This document shows, piece after piece, positions 52,191 to 60,006 of a DNA stretch of 64,000 nt. The notes beneath the pieces were generated by a model that worked only from the letters and a program-made list of their open reading frames with translations, had not been told where the DNA came from and made no database searches. Every line of letters starts with the position of its first letter. Positions within the stretch are counted from its first letter, which is position 1. Origin of the DNA: CAZLPZ01 sp964607245. GTDB taxonomy: Bacteria > Pseudomonadota > Alphaproteobacteria > Micavibrionales > Micavibrionaceae. A program made the position numbers and the translations under genes. Location: contig CAZSIB010000002.1 of assembly GCA_964607245.1 (NCBI GenBank), forward strand, positions 62,001 to 126,000, given 5' to 3'.

Positions 52191-53367
52191 ATTTTCTCCG
52201 TTTTTGATCCGTCGCGGTTTACGCGGGGGTGTGCTTTCCTGTTCGTTCTCTTTTCTCTTATCGACCTTGGCTTGGGCCGGGACATCGCCTGCCCCCGTCA
52301 TTGACTATGGCGCAAGTGCGGGATATGGCAGCAGTGGGGTGCATATCGTGGCACCTGGTGACACAATATACAGAATATCAAGCCAATATGGCCTCGATCA
52401 AAACGAGATTTTACGCCTGAATCAACTGGCCGGACCCCAGGATTTGCGGGCCGGCATGCGGCTCAAATTACCGGCGCCATCTACCTATCGCGTGCGGCGC
52501 GGCGATGACGTGACCCTTGTCGCGCGCACCTTTTCGGTGTCACTAGATGACCTGATCCGTGTGAATAAATTGGTTAAGCCATACAATCTAACCCTCGGAC
52601 AAAATTTGACATTACCGCGCGGTAAGATGGTTGAATCAGTCGCACGTCAGATCATGGCGTCGCGTGCATCTGAACCGATCCACACCTTACAGCCAATGAC
52701 ATTAGGTCAAATTAAAATAAAGGCGCCACGCAAAAATCCCATCATGATCTTGGCCTCCGCCCGGTCGGTCATGCCGTCCTCTGTATTAGGGTCGCTCTCC
52801 TATCCGTCGACTCATGACACAGATGTGACCCGTGAAATGCTGCCCACCGGGCCGGATCAGGTTGTATCGTCGGGTGGTGGGATGATGACGCCGCCCTCTG
52901 CACCCCGCGCGATGGTCGCACCGGCCGTGTCACGACCCACGATTGACCCGGCTCCTCAAACTGAACGCGTCTCGTTGCCCCCGCGTGCATCGGGCGGGCG
53001 TTTCCTCAAACCCGTCGATGGCGCGGTCTTGTCCCGCTTTGGTCCGAAATCGGGCGGGCTCTACAACGAAGGCATCAATATTGCGGCGGCGCGTGGCACG
53101 GCGGTGCGTGCGGCCGAAGCCGGACAAGTGATTTATGTCGGTGACGCGGTGGATGGATACGGGAATTTAATCCTTGTTAAGCATGCAGATGGCTATATCA
53201 CCACCTATGCCCATTTGGGGAAGACCTTGGTGAAACAAGGCCAGGTGGTGAAGCGCGGTCATACAATTGGCACGGTCGGATCGACGGGGAATACCGGCGG
53301 CCGGGCCCAGCTTCATTTCGAAATCCGCAAAGGCCGCCAGTCGGTGGATCCGACGACGTTGATTTGA
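52171..53367 (+). CDS. LysM/M23-domain murein hydrolase activator (NlpD-like)
   Basis: A signal sequence lies near residues 15-37. Two LysM domains follow (HIVAPGDTIYRISSQYGL and YRVRRGDDVTLVARTFSV), then a Pro/Ala-rich linker. A LytM/M23 domain over the last 120 residues contains YGNLILVKHADGYITTYAHL and LHFEIRKGRQSVDP. The first metal motif is degenerate (NEGINIAA instead of HxGxD), so it probably activates amidases, as NlpD does, rather than cutting murein. I chose the ATG at 52171 within the pcm end; 52153 is also possible. The length is 398. Confidence 0.88.
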   Translation: MFRQVGKFSPFLIRRGLRGGVLSCSFSFLLSTLAWAGTSPAPVIDYGASAGYGSSGVHIVAPGDTIYRISSQYGLDQNEILRLNQLAGPQDLRAGMRLKLPAPSTYRVRRGDDVTLVARTFSVSLDDLIRVNKLVKPYNLTLGQNLTLPRGKMVESVARQIMASRASEPIHTLQPMTLGQIKIKAPRKNPIMILASARSVMPSSVLGSLSYPSTHDTDVTREMLPTGPDQVVSSGGGMMTPPSAPRAMVAPAVSRPTIDPAPQTERVSLPPRASGGRFLKPVDGAVLSRFGPKSGGLYNEGINIAAARGTAVRAAEAGQVIYVGDAVDGYGNLILVKHADGYITTYAHLGKTLVKQGQVVKRGHTIGTVGSTGNTGGRAQLHFEIRKGRQSVDPTTLI

Positions 53368-53489
53368 GCGGTGTTTTTGCCCCCCTTGAAATCACCCCGG
53401 ACGCGGCCTATCTTAAAAGATGTAGAGCGGGTATCGTGCGCGGGTTCTTATCGGTGCGCGCCGTATTTTTAACGTAAAGGGTAAAGAAC

Positions 53490-53822
53490 ATGCATGATCA
53501 CGGTGGATGCTGCCACGGCGGCGCAAAGGATAGCCAAGGCCAGGGGCAAGACGCCGGCGGATGCTGCGGGACCGATAAAAAATCGGGGTGCTGCGCTGCG
53601 CTTTCGGCCTGTCAGAATATGTGTCCGGTGGAACGTGTCCTGCGCATCGTTGTGGGCTTGGGCCTGATTGCGCTGGTCTTCAGCGGTCCGCAAACGCCCT
53701 GGGGATGGGTGGGGATTATCCCGCTTGCCACAGGGATTGTCGGTTGGTGCGGGCTTTACACCCTGATGGGCAAGAAGGGCTGTTGCGCCAGCAAAACGGC
53801 ATGCGATAAAAAACCAGAGTAA
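53490..53822 (+). CDS. Cys-rich DUF2892-type membrane protein
   Basis: A 40-residue N terminus holds repeated metal-site-like pairs (GGCCHGG, GGCCGTD, SGCCAAL). A DUF2892/YgaP-like domain follows, starting NMCPVERVLRIVVGLGLIALVFSG, with two membrane helices (about 50-66 and 72-92). The C-terminal tail has GKKGCCASKTACDKK. The protein is 110 residues with 11 cysteines. The role is probably thiol or metal handling at the membrane, by inference only. It is monocistronic, followed by a strong hairpin terminator. Confidence 0.75.
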   Translation: MHDHGGCCHGGAKDSQGQGQDAGGCCGTDKKSGCCAALSACQNMCPVERVLRIVVGLGLIALVFSGPQTPWGWVGIIPLATGIVGWCGLYTLMGKKGCCASKTACDKKPE

Positions 53823-53844
53823 TTTTCACCGAAATACAAGAAAT

Positions 53845-53882
53845 AAGGCCTCTGGCGCATGCCAGAGGCCTTGATCTTTTTG
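53845..53882. terminator. Bidirectional terminator hairpin
   Basis: The 12-bp perfect stem AAGGCCTCTGGC/GCCAGAGGCCTT has a 4-base loop, with TTGATCTTTTT on the plus side and TTATTTC on the minus side. It separates the convergent DUF2892 and grxD genes. Confidence 0.8.
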
Positions 53883-53894
53883 TACAAAAAATGG

Positions 53895-54215
53895 TCAACC
53901 GATTTTTTGGACCAGTGTGGCCAGTTCGCCGCTTTCGTACATTTCGCGCACGATATCGCATCCGCCCACAAATTCGCCGTTGATATAGAGTTGGGGAATG
54001 GTAGGCCAGTTGGTAAATTCCTTGATCCCCTGGCGCAGATCGTCATTTGCAAGGACATTCACGTCTTTGAACGGTACGTTTAATTTTGTCAAGATTTGGA
54101 CAACCGCGGCTGAAAACCCGCACATGGGCATATCGCGCGAGCCTTTCATGTAAAGGACAACGGGGTTGTTTTGAATGTCGGCGCGGATCGCGTTAAAAAT
54201 CGGGCTGTCGGTCAT
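53895..54215 (-). CDS. grxD: Monothiol glutaredoxin (Grx4/GrxD type)
   Basis: Binds and transfers [2Fe-2S] clusters, usually with BolA. The CGFS active site is at 32-35 (PMCGFSAAVV), and the WPTIPQLYINGEFVGGCDIV glutathione-binding region is complete. The usual Lys before Cys is Met here (PMCGFS). The protein is 106 residues from the ATG at 54215, which has GGATC 6 bases ahead. In most alphaproteobacteria it follows bolA directly; here another gene lies between. Confidence 0.93.
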   Translation of the reverse strand: MTDSPIFNAIRADIQNNPVVLYMKGSRDMPMCGFSAAVVQILTKLNVPFKDVNVLANDDLRQGIKEFTNWPTIPQLYINGEFVGGCDIVREMYESGELATLVQKIG

Positions 54216-54226
54216 GGTCAGATCCT

Positions 54227-54628
54227 TTAAATTTGATAAAAAATCCATAGTGGTTTTGCTGGCAAATCTTTTACGATTTTAGCTTTCACAGGTATCATAA
54301 TGGGGCAGTTTACCCAAGGGTTCATCCAGCCTTTTTTACCTCGAACGAGATAATGGCCATAAGGATACTGGCCTTCATAATTCGTAAAAACAATGGTTTG
54401 TTCACGTTCGAGTAGTTCTTTATCCTTTGGTAGAAATGCTTTTTTAAATTTGTAATGCAAGCCACCCTTTTTAAGCGCGGCAACGATGGCTTTACATGAG
54501 TACCCGTCCGACCAAGCATTTTGAGGTTGAGCGAAGTTTTGAATTGCTTCGTCGTAAGATATTTTTAGTGCATAGGCAACACAGGCAACTCCACATCCCA
54601 TCGGGTGTTTTTGTGGAACGGGCTTCAT
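54227..54628 (-). CDS. C39-peptidase-like protein inserted between bolA and grxD (133 aa)
   Basis: The sequence begins MKPVPQKHPMGCGVACVAYAL. The QxxxxxCGxAC pattern is that of C39-type cysteine peptidases, with Gln6 as oxyanion residue and Cys12 as nucleophile. YGHYLVRG supplies a His (92) and WMNPW an Asn (104) in the right order for the triad. There is no signal peptide and no attached transporter domain. AAGGAG lies 9 bases before the ATG. The start lies 5 bases after the bolA stop, so it is part of the bolA-grxD transcript. The target is unknown; a protease-like fold without activity is also possible. Confidence 0.7.
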   Translation of the reverse strand: MKPVPQKHPMGCGVACVAYALKISYDEAIQNFAQPQNAWSDGYSCKAIVAALKKGGLHYKFKKAFLPKDKELLEREQTIVFTNYEGQYPYGHYLVRGKKGWMNPWVNCPIMIPVKAKIVKDLPAKPLWIFYQI

Positions 54629-54633
54629 TTGTT

Positions 54634-54861
54634 TTAACTCCTTGTCTCAATCGACAAGGCGTGGAGCGCCTCTTTCATCATGTCGCCGAGTGCCGCGTAA
54701 ACCATCTGGTGCTGGGCCACGCGGGGTTTTCCCGCGAATCCTGCCCAGGTCACGACGACCTTGTAATGATTGCCGTCACCGGCGAGATCAACGATCTGCA
54801 CATCGGCGCTCGGTAACCCCGTTTTTAATTTACTCAGGATGTCATCGGCATTGACGGGCAT
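54634..54861 (-). CDS. bolA: BolA-family protein
   Basis: Partner of monothiol glutaredoxins in iron-sulfur trafficking. The 75-residue sequence carries the BolA fold: VQIVDLAGDGNHYKVVVTWAGFAGKPRVAQHQMVYAALG. The His near RVAQHQMVY is the conserved cluster-ligand position. It is separated from grxD only by the C39-like gene and preceded by DUF1476. Confidence 0.93.
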   Translation of the reverse strand: MPVNADDILSKLKTGLPSADVQIVDLAGDGNHYKVVVTWAGFAGKPRVAQHQMVYAALGDMMKEALHALSIETRS

Positions 54862-54868
54862 GGTCTTA

Positions 54869-55066
54869 TTAACGTCCCATATTGAAATGGTTGACCTGGC
54901 CGCCCCGATAAGGAGTTCCCCCTCTTTTCTTATTAAGAAAAGAGGCTTGTGGATCAGGATGCCGTTGTAATACAGCCCGCTGCCACAGAAGAATTAAAAA
55001 CGCATAGCGCGCCATGGGGCCCAGGTTTTCTGGTTGTGGGGGGAGTTGTTTTGTGCGCTTACTCAT
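54869..55066 (-). CDS. Doubtful 65-aa frame between DUF1476 and bolA
   Basis: The ATG overlaps the DUF1476 stop (ATGA), and the frame ends 7 bases before bolA, so it would fit as a coupled small gene. The composition is not protein-like (many Arg, Gln, Pro). The C-terminal part is read through a perfect palindrome at 54921-54945 (CCTCTTTTCTTA/TAAGAAAAGAGG). It could equally be a simple spacer. I see no family. Confidence 0.2.
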   Translation of the reverse strand: MSKRTKQLPPQPENLGPMARYAFLILLWQRAVLQRHPDPQASFLNKKRGGTPYRGGQVNHFNMGR

Positions 55067-55398
55067 TCTCCCTTTACCTCATGCATCACTTGTTCTTTGG
55101 CAAAGGCGTGGAGTTCGGCAAGCTTGGCCGATAGGCGCGCGCGGTCGGGGGTGTGGCCGTGTTTGGTCAAATCAGCATAGGCTTTGTCGATCACATCATC
55201 CAGGCCCGGTTCATCCAAATTGGCGATCACCAGGTCGCTTGCGTATTTTTGGGCATCCTCCCCCAAAAGGCCCAGTTCATCGGCCATCCAGGCGCCGAAC
55301 AGCTTGCACGCTCTCGCCTCGGCCCGGAATTGGAGTTGCTGGTCATTTGCGAATTTCGCTTCAAACGCATTTTTGCGGTCATCAAAACCATTCGACAT
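55063..55398 (-). CDS. DUF1476 protein (F1-ATPase zeta-like inhibitor)
   Basis: The alphaproteobacterial zeta subunit inhibits reverse ATP hydrolysis by F1. The protein starts GFDDRKNAFEAKFANDQQLQFRAEARACKLFGAWMADELGL, the family signature, whose N-terminal helix is the inhibitory part. The length is 111 from the ATG at 55398, with AGGGTGATCC ahead. The 68 upstream codons of the frame overlap divergent purC and are not used. Confidence 0.87.
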   Translation of the reverse strand: MSNGFDDRKNAFEAKFANDQQLQFRAEARACKLFGAWMADELGLLGEDAQKYASDLVIANLDEPGLDDVIDKAYADLTKHGHTPDRARLSAKLAELHAFAKEQVMHEVKGE

Positions 55399-55507
55399 GA
55401 GGATCACCCTTTTCAAGTATAATTTCCGGGTAGGATACCAGGAAAACATCGATTTTGGATGATTTATAACATTTCCTTTCTTGTTTTTCCATGCTAAAGA
55501 AGACCCT

Positions 55508-56398
55508 ATGCAAACAGGATTTATCAGTATGTTCGGACGTTCCCGCCGCGTGGTGCACGAAGGCAAGGCCAAAACCGTGTATGAAGGGCCCGAAACCGGC
55601 ACGCATATTCATTATTACAAGGACGAAACGGTCACCGATGGTCGCACGCGAACCGCGACGGTGGCGGGCAAGGGGGTCATCAATAACCGGATTTCCGCGC
55701 ATTTGATGACGCGCCTGGAAACGATTGGGATCCCCACGCATTTCTTGCGATCGGTGAATATGCGCGAACAATTGGTCCGTGCGCTCGATATGATCCCGGT
55801 TGAGGTGATTATTCGCAACGTCGCAGCAGGCGACTTTGCCAAGCGGTTGGGGATTAAAGAGGGTACGGTGCTGCCCCGGCCGGTGGTTGAATTTTTCCTC
55901 AAAAACGATGCGCTTCACGATCCGTGGATTTCCGAAGATCATATGTATACCTTTGGATGGGTGAACCCGTACGAAGTCGACGAAATCATGAACATGACCT
56001 GGCGGGTGAATGATTATCTGTCAGGGTTGTTTTCGGGTGTGGGGTTGCAACTGGTCGATATGAAACTGGAATTTGGCCGCCTGTGGGGCGAGTATGACGA
56101 GCTTTATATTATGCTCGCCGATGAAATTTCGCCCGATACATGTCGGTTGTGGGATGAAAAAACCGGCGAGAAATTGGACAAGGATCGATTCCGCGAAAAT
56201 CTGGGCAATGTGGCCGAAGCGTATCAAGACGTGGCCGAACGTTTGGGCCTGTTGCCGCAAGGGGCGATTATTCAAGATGGCGCGGTCGATGAAAAACGCG
56301 CGGGTGCCTTGGACGGGATTGAAAATGAACGGGCCGAGGCGCGAAAACTGCGCGCCGTGCCCAAAACCACGCCCCCCGGCGGGAAACCGTGGAAGTGA
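55508..56398 (+). CDS. purC: Phosphoribosylaminoimidazole-succinocarboxamide synthase
   Basis: Purine pathway: joins aspartate to CAIR. The ATP-grasp-like SAICAR synthetase fold shows EGKAKTVYEG at the N terminus, VINNRISAHLM, PVEVIIRNVAAGDFAKRLG and LVDMKLEFGR. The length is 296 from the ATG at 55508; 55529 is an alternative. It is longer than the E. coli enzyme because of a C-terminal helical tail. It is divergent from DUF1476. PurS and purQ, which often follow, are not here. Confidence 0.93.
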   Translation: MQTGFISMFGRSRRVVHEGKAKTVYEGPETGTHIHYYKDETVTDGRTRTATVAGKGVINNRISAHLMTRLETIGIPTHFLRSVNMREQLVRALDMIPVEVIIRNVAAGDFAKRLGIKEGTVLPRPVVEFFLKNDALHDPWISEDHMYTFGWVNPYEVDEIMNMTWRVNDYLSGLFSGVGLQLVDMKLEFGRLWGEYDELYIMLADEISPDTCRLWDEKTGEKLDKDRFRENLGNVAEAYQDVAERLGLLPQGAIIQDGAVDEKRAGALDGIENERAEARKLRAVPKTTPPGGKPWK

Positions 56399-56421
56399 GG
56401 GTGTAGACTATTCATACAGTC

Positions 56422-57381
56422 TTACACGCCCAATTTTAATGACGCGTGAGATGCTTGATTTGGTGTGGGTTTGTTCGTATAGGGGTTTGGGAAGAACTTC
56501 TTTTGTTTAGCTTTTTCCATGATATCTTCCAGACCTGCAGCACCGTCGATCCACTTGTAGCACTCTAGCATATCAAGAGAAGGTGCAAATCGGCTGATCA
56601 AATTATGAACCCGTGCACCCGCAACTTCTGGACGACGCGATCCTTGGGTTAATGTATCGGGGTCAACAAAGATGGGGGTCCCGTCCGGGAAGACGCCAAT
56701 ATCTGCAACACGCTCTAGACTAAAACCTTGAGAACGTAAGAAAGCGCAAAACGTCAGTTTTTGTCCTTCAAGGCGGGTCCATCTATCTTTCGATAGAATA
56801 TGTTCGTGAAGGGGTGTGGGGTGGTAGACACTGTGGCCTGGAACAGATTGAATCCCGGCGATGTCATTTGGAAGAACAGGAACAGCCGGCAAAATTTCAT
56901 TGACACTGTTGGATTGATAGCAACTACTTGCGGCGATTAAAGAATCGATAGATATCTCAGCTTGCAAGACTTGCGGAACTCTCAGGCGGGTGTGAGATGT
57001 TGGATCAAATTTGCGCTGGAGTACGCCATGACCTGTGCGGAGTATTTTGATTCTGTTGTCTTTCAGTTCCAAGGCGGAAATAGTAGCCGATCCGCCCGCA
57101 GCATAGTGAGCGATTTTGGAGACATCATGGGATTGAAGCCAATCGCCAAGACCCTCTACCCTGAGGTACGCATTTATTTGGTCAGATACGGGGTTCCAGT
57201 CTAATGTATTGAATGCCGCAAGATCGGGGCGATAGGTGACATCTCTTTTTGGTTGGTGATGTTCGTCATAGAATGCATCGGCGACAGCCGTAAGGGCGGA
57301 GGCGAGGCCAACAAAATCACTGATGAAATGTAAATCAAGATTATCGTCGTTCAGATCACTAAATAGTCTGTTTATCATCAT
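56422..57381 (-). CDS. Unknown protein (319 aa), AT-rich
   Basis: I do not recognise this protein. It is soluble, with no signal peptide or membrane helix, and rich in Asp, Asn, His and Ser. Segments such as VPGHSVYHPTPLHEHIL and IGVFPDGTPIFVDPDTL look like an enzyme or binding fold. The tail is Lys/Asn/Pro-rich. GGAGGATGG lies 7 bases before the ATG. It has a near-consensus promoter and a hairpin at its end (about 56399-56433) shared with purC. By eye it is AT-richer than purC and folD on each side, suggesting later arrival. Confidence 0.65.
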   Translation of the reverse strand: MMINRLFSDLNDDNLDLHFISDFVGLASALTAVADAFYDEHHQPKRDVTYRPDLAAFNTLDWNPVSDQINAYLRVEGLGDWLQSHDVSKIAHYAAGGSATISALELKDNRIKILRTGHGVLQRKFDPTSHTRLRVPQVLQAEISIDSLIAASSCYQSNSVNEILPAVPVLPNDIAGIQSVPGHSVYHPTPLHEHILSKDRWTRLEGQKLTFCAFLRSQGFSLERVADIGVFPDGTPIFVDPDTLTQGSRRPEVAGARVHNLISRFAPSLDMLECYKWIDGAAGLEDIMEKAKQKKFFPNPYTNKPTPNQASHASLKLGV

Positions 57382-57419
57382 GTGATGCCATCCTCCTCTG
57401 TTTTGTATGAGTGAGGGTG

Positions 57420-57448
57420 AAAATAGCGGCGATATAAAAATATGTCAA
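57420..57448 (-). promoter_or_regulatory. Candidate promoter of the 319-aa unknown gene
   Basis: Minus strand TTGACA (57443-57448), 17-base spacer, TATTTT (57420-57425). It shares TTGACATATTTTTAT with the promoter at 33559. Confidence 0.65.
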
Positions 57449-57550
57449 TATTGATTTTGGTTGGGGCGTGCTACAGCCGTTCCTATAGGTGATTGGTTGT
57501 TCGGCAAGTTTCAGGTGAGTGTTCCGACATTCTGATATCAGGATACCATC

Positions 57551-57576
57551 ATTTTACATAATTTAATATGTAAAAT
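57551..57576. repeat. AT-rich perfect inverted repeat
   Basis: ATTTTACATA and TATGTAAAAT flank ATTTAA in the 57449-57670 gap. It may be an operator or a weak terminator. The gap otherwise shows no gene. Confidence 0.4.
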
Positions 57577-57670
57577 TAAGCGATTTTATTCATGCTTGGA
57601 TTTACTGAACCAATCTAATGCCATCTTTTCGAATAGAGGTGTAAGAGAGCGAATACCTTAGAGGCCTTTT

Positions 57671-58495
57671 TTACTTTACCATCGCCGCTTGAAGGGTGTT
57701 TTCCAGTAAGCACGCAATCGTCATCGGGCCCACGCCGCCGGGTACAGGCGTGATCGCGCGCGCGATTTCTTTCACGGTTTCAAAATCCACATCGCCTTCA
57801 AGCCCGGTTTCCGTCCGGGTAATGCCCACGTCGATCACAATCGCGCCCGGTTTGACCATATCGGGGGTGATGAGTTTCGGGTGCCCCACAGCCGCGATTA
57901 AAATATCGGCACGGCGCGTTTCCTCGCCAAGGTTTTTTGTTTTTGAATGGGCCTGGACCACCGTACAGTTTTGCGCGAGGAGAAGTTGTGCAAGCGGCCG
58001 CCCGACCAGAACCGATCGCCCCACAACAACGGCGTGCAGACCCGATAGATCAGGGCACACTGTTTGGATCAGATGCATCACGCCACGCGGCGTACACGGC
58101 ACCAGACCTGGCCGTCCCGCCAGTAATAGCCCCAGATTAGCGGGGTGCAGGCCATCAACGTCTTTTTTGGGGTCAATCAGCGACAAGAAATGATCGGCGT
58201 TCAGATGCGGCGGCAAAGGAAGTTGTAACAAAATGCCGTGAATTTTTGGATTGTCGTTCAGATCCCGGATCGCGTTTTCCAGTTCTTCTGGTGTCGTGTG
58301 GACGGGCAGTCGAAGTGCGGTGCTGTCAATCCCCACATCGGCACAGGCCTTTTGTTTACCGCGTACATAAATTTGTGAGGCGGGGTCATCACCGACAAAA
58401 ATAACGGCTAAACCGGGTTTATACCCCAATGCGGCGATGCGCGTCGCGACATCGGCCCGCAACTGAGCCGCAATTTGTCGTCCATCCAGAATCAT
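57671..58495 (-). CDS. folD: Methylenetetrahydrofolate dehydrogenase/cyclohydrolase FolD
   Basis: Interconverts one-carbon folates with NADP. YVRGKQKACADVGI (catalytic Lys), GILLQLPLPPHLN, the PCTPRGVMHL segment and VVGRSVLVGRPLAQLLL with PVPGGVGPMTIACLLENT are the FolD signatures. The length of 274 is normal. It overlaps the yggT-like gene by 4 bases. Confidence 0.95.
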   Translation of the reverse strand: MILDGRQIAAQLRADVATRIAALGYKPGLAVIFVGDDPASQIYVRGKQKACADVGIDSTALRLPVHTTPEELENAIRDLNDNPKIHGILLQLPLPPHLNADHFLSLIDPKKDVDGLHPANLGLLLAGRPGLVPCTPRGVMHLIQTVCPDLSGLHAVVVGRSVLVGRPLAQLLLAQNCTVVQAHSKTKNLGEETRRADILIAAVGHPKLITPDMVKPGAIVIDVGITRTETGLEGDVDFETVKEIARAITPVPGGVGPMTIACLLENTLQAAMVK

Positions 58496-58770
58496 CGAAA
58501 CATTTGCCAGACAAGGGAATCAAGAAGCTGTAACCCGACAATCACAATGACGGGCGAGATATCAATCCCGCCGATCAAGGGCACAACGCGGCGGAGGGGG
58601 CCGTAGAGTTTGCCGGTAAATTGGTTCAGGCTGTCCACCAAATGCCGCGCCTGGGGTTTCGTGACTTTTAAAACCTCAAACATGACAAGCCAGTAAATGA
58701 CAATCTGGGCAAAGACAACAAAGATAACGATGTGAATCATTAAACTGAGGGCCTGGGCAATCAGAAACAT
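58492..58770 (-). CDS. YggT-family membrane protein
   Basis: Small inner-membrane protein with two hydrophobic segments (about 8-32 and 68-88) and one YGGT domain (FTGKLYGPLRRVVPLIGGIDISPVIVIVGLQLL). Members are linked to osmotic and cell-division phenotypes, but the mechanism is open. The length of 92 is normal for alphaproteobacteria. It is coupled to folD. Confidence 0.88.
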   Translation of the reverse strand: MFLIAQALSLMIHIVIFVVFAQIVIYWLVMFEVLKVTKPQARHLVDSLNQFTGKLYGPLRRVVPLIGGIDISPVIVIVGLQLLDSLVWQMFR

Positions 58771-58809
58771 GCGGAGAGATCCTTTCGAAAAGGGGATGAA
58801 CCGTAACGA

Positions 58810-59244
58810 TTACGCGCGTTTTTTACGGGTGGCGCGGCCCTTTTTCCCAAGGCCGATATCCTTGGCAAGACGGCTTCTGGTCCGGGCGTAATTGGGCGCG
58901 ACCATCGGGTAATCGGCGGGCAGGTTCCACCGCGCGCGGTAATCATCGGGCGTCATGTTATAGGCCGTCATCAAATGGCGTTTGAGCATTTTGAGACGCT
59001 TTCCGTCCTCGAGACAGATAATATAGTCCGGCATCACCGATTTTTTCACGGACACGGCCGGGGCAGGGCGGTCGTGGTTGTTATTCGCGCTTGGTCCCGT
59101 ACCATCAATATGGACCAGTGTTTTGTACACTTGTTGGATTAGGTGCGGTAAATCGTTTGGGGCGACCGTATTATTCGCAACAAACGACGCGACGATATCC
59201 GTGGCATAGGCCATCATGGTTTCTTGTTTGATTAGATCCGCCAT
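58810..59244 (-). CDS. MucR/Ros-family transcription regulator
   Basis: Zinc-finger DNA-binding regulator typical of alphaproteobacteria, controlling envelope, motility and cell-cycle genes. The core is DYIICLEDGKRLKMLKRHLMTAYNMTPDDYRARWNLP. The second zinc position has Asp (CLED), as in many MucR proteins, and DYPMVAPNYARTRSRLAKDIGLG is the conserved C-terminal part. The length of 144 is normal. It is monocistronic, with GGAT ahead of the ATG. Confidence 0.92.
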   Translation of the reverse strand: MADLIKQETMMAYATDIVASFVANNTVAPNDLPHLIQQVYKTLVHIDGTGPSANNNHDRPAPAVSVKKSVMPDYIICLEDGKRLKMLKRHLMTAYNMTPDDYRARWNLPADYPMVAPNYARTRSRLAKDIGLGKKGRATRKKRA

Positions 59245-59330
59245 TTTCTTATCCTTTCAAAATAACGCTCAAGTAATCTATAGAACGCCATAAATAAAAG
59301 GCAAGGATTGTTTATCAGTAAAATAATTTA

Positions 59331-60002
59331 TTATGTATTCAGATAGATCGGGTCCAGCAATCGTCGGCTAGGATGCTTGGTCGTGCTGGTTTCTGCGTCG
59401 CGCAAATAAACAGGATCGTTTTTGCCGTGTTGCGGGTGGGTGGGGTCTTGATATATCTGGGCGCAGCGTCGGGCCAAGACGACCGGATCCGGTAAAGAAA
59501 GGGCCGATCCGGGGATAGACCCAATTATTTGCGCGGTTGGCATCGATTGCTTGTGGGTATTTAAAGCCTCTGGCGTCATGATTTGAATCGTATCGGGGGC
59601 GGATACCGGGGCCACAAAATAATCCCCGCGCCCGGTATCGAGGGCGATGAAAACATCGACGGATGTCGACGTCTGCGGATTATTTTCCGCCCAGGTCGCG
59701 GCAAAAATATCGGTGGACAAAACGCCCTGGACCGGACGATCAAGCGCCAAGCCCAGGCCGCGCGCGGTTGCAAGACCGATACGGATTCCCGTAAAGCTTC
59801 CGGGTCCAATATCAACCGCAATCAAGTCCAGATCGGTATAGGTGATATTATTGCGAGCGAGTAGATCATCGATCATCGGGACCAGAATTTCCGCCTGGGT
59901 CCGTACGGCGGGTTGAGTGGTCTTGGTTGTAAAGCCACTAGATGTATCGAGAAAGCCTACCTGGCAAGAAGAAAAAGCAGTGTCGATGGCCAGAATTTTC
60001 AT
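59331..60002 (-). CDS. tsaB: tRNA threonylcarbamoyladenosine synthesis protein TsaB
   Basis: Partner and activator of TsaD in making t6A37 in tRNAs that read ANN codons. MKILAIDTAFSSCQVGF is the N-terminal ASKHA strand, and IAVDIGPGSFTGIRIGLATARGLG is the signature. The protein is 223 residues from the ATG at 60002. The upstream in-frame codons lie within nfuA. It starts 4 bases after the nfuA stop. Confidence 0.93.
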   Translation of the reverse strand: MKILAIDTAFSSCQVGFLDTSSGFTTKTTQPAVRTQAEILVPMIDDLLARNNITYTDLDLIAVDIGPGSFTGIRIGLATARGLGLALDRPVQGVLSTDIFAATWAENNPQTSTSVDVFIALDTGRGDYFVAPVSAPDTIQIMTPEALNTHKQSMPTAQIIGSIPGSALSLPDPVVLARRCAQIYQDPTHPQHGKNDPVYLRDAETSTTKHPSRRLLDPIYLNT

Positions 60003-60006
60003 GACG

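Noticed and set aside
55399..55602. 68-codon N-terminal extension of the DUF1476 gene
   Set aside because: It overlaps the purC start and carries no family similarity; the ATG at 55398 has a ribosome binding site.
58810..59244. Loss of a zinc cysteine in MucR as a novelty
   Set aside because: The CLED version of the motif is common in alphaproteobacterial MucR proteins.
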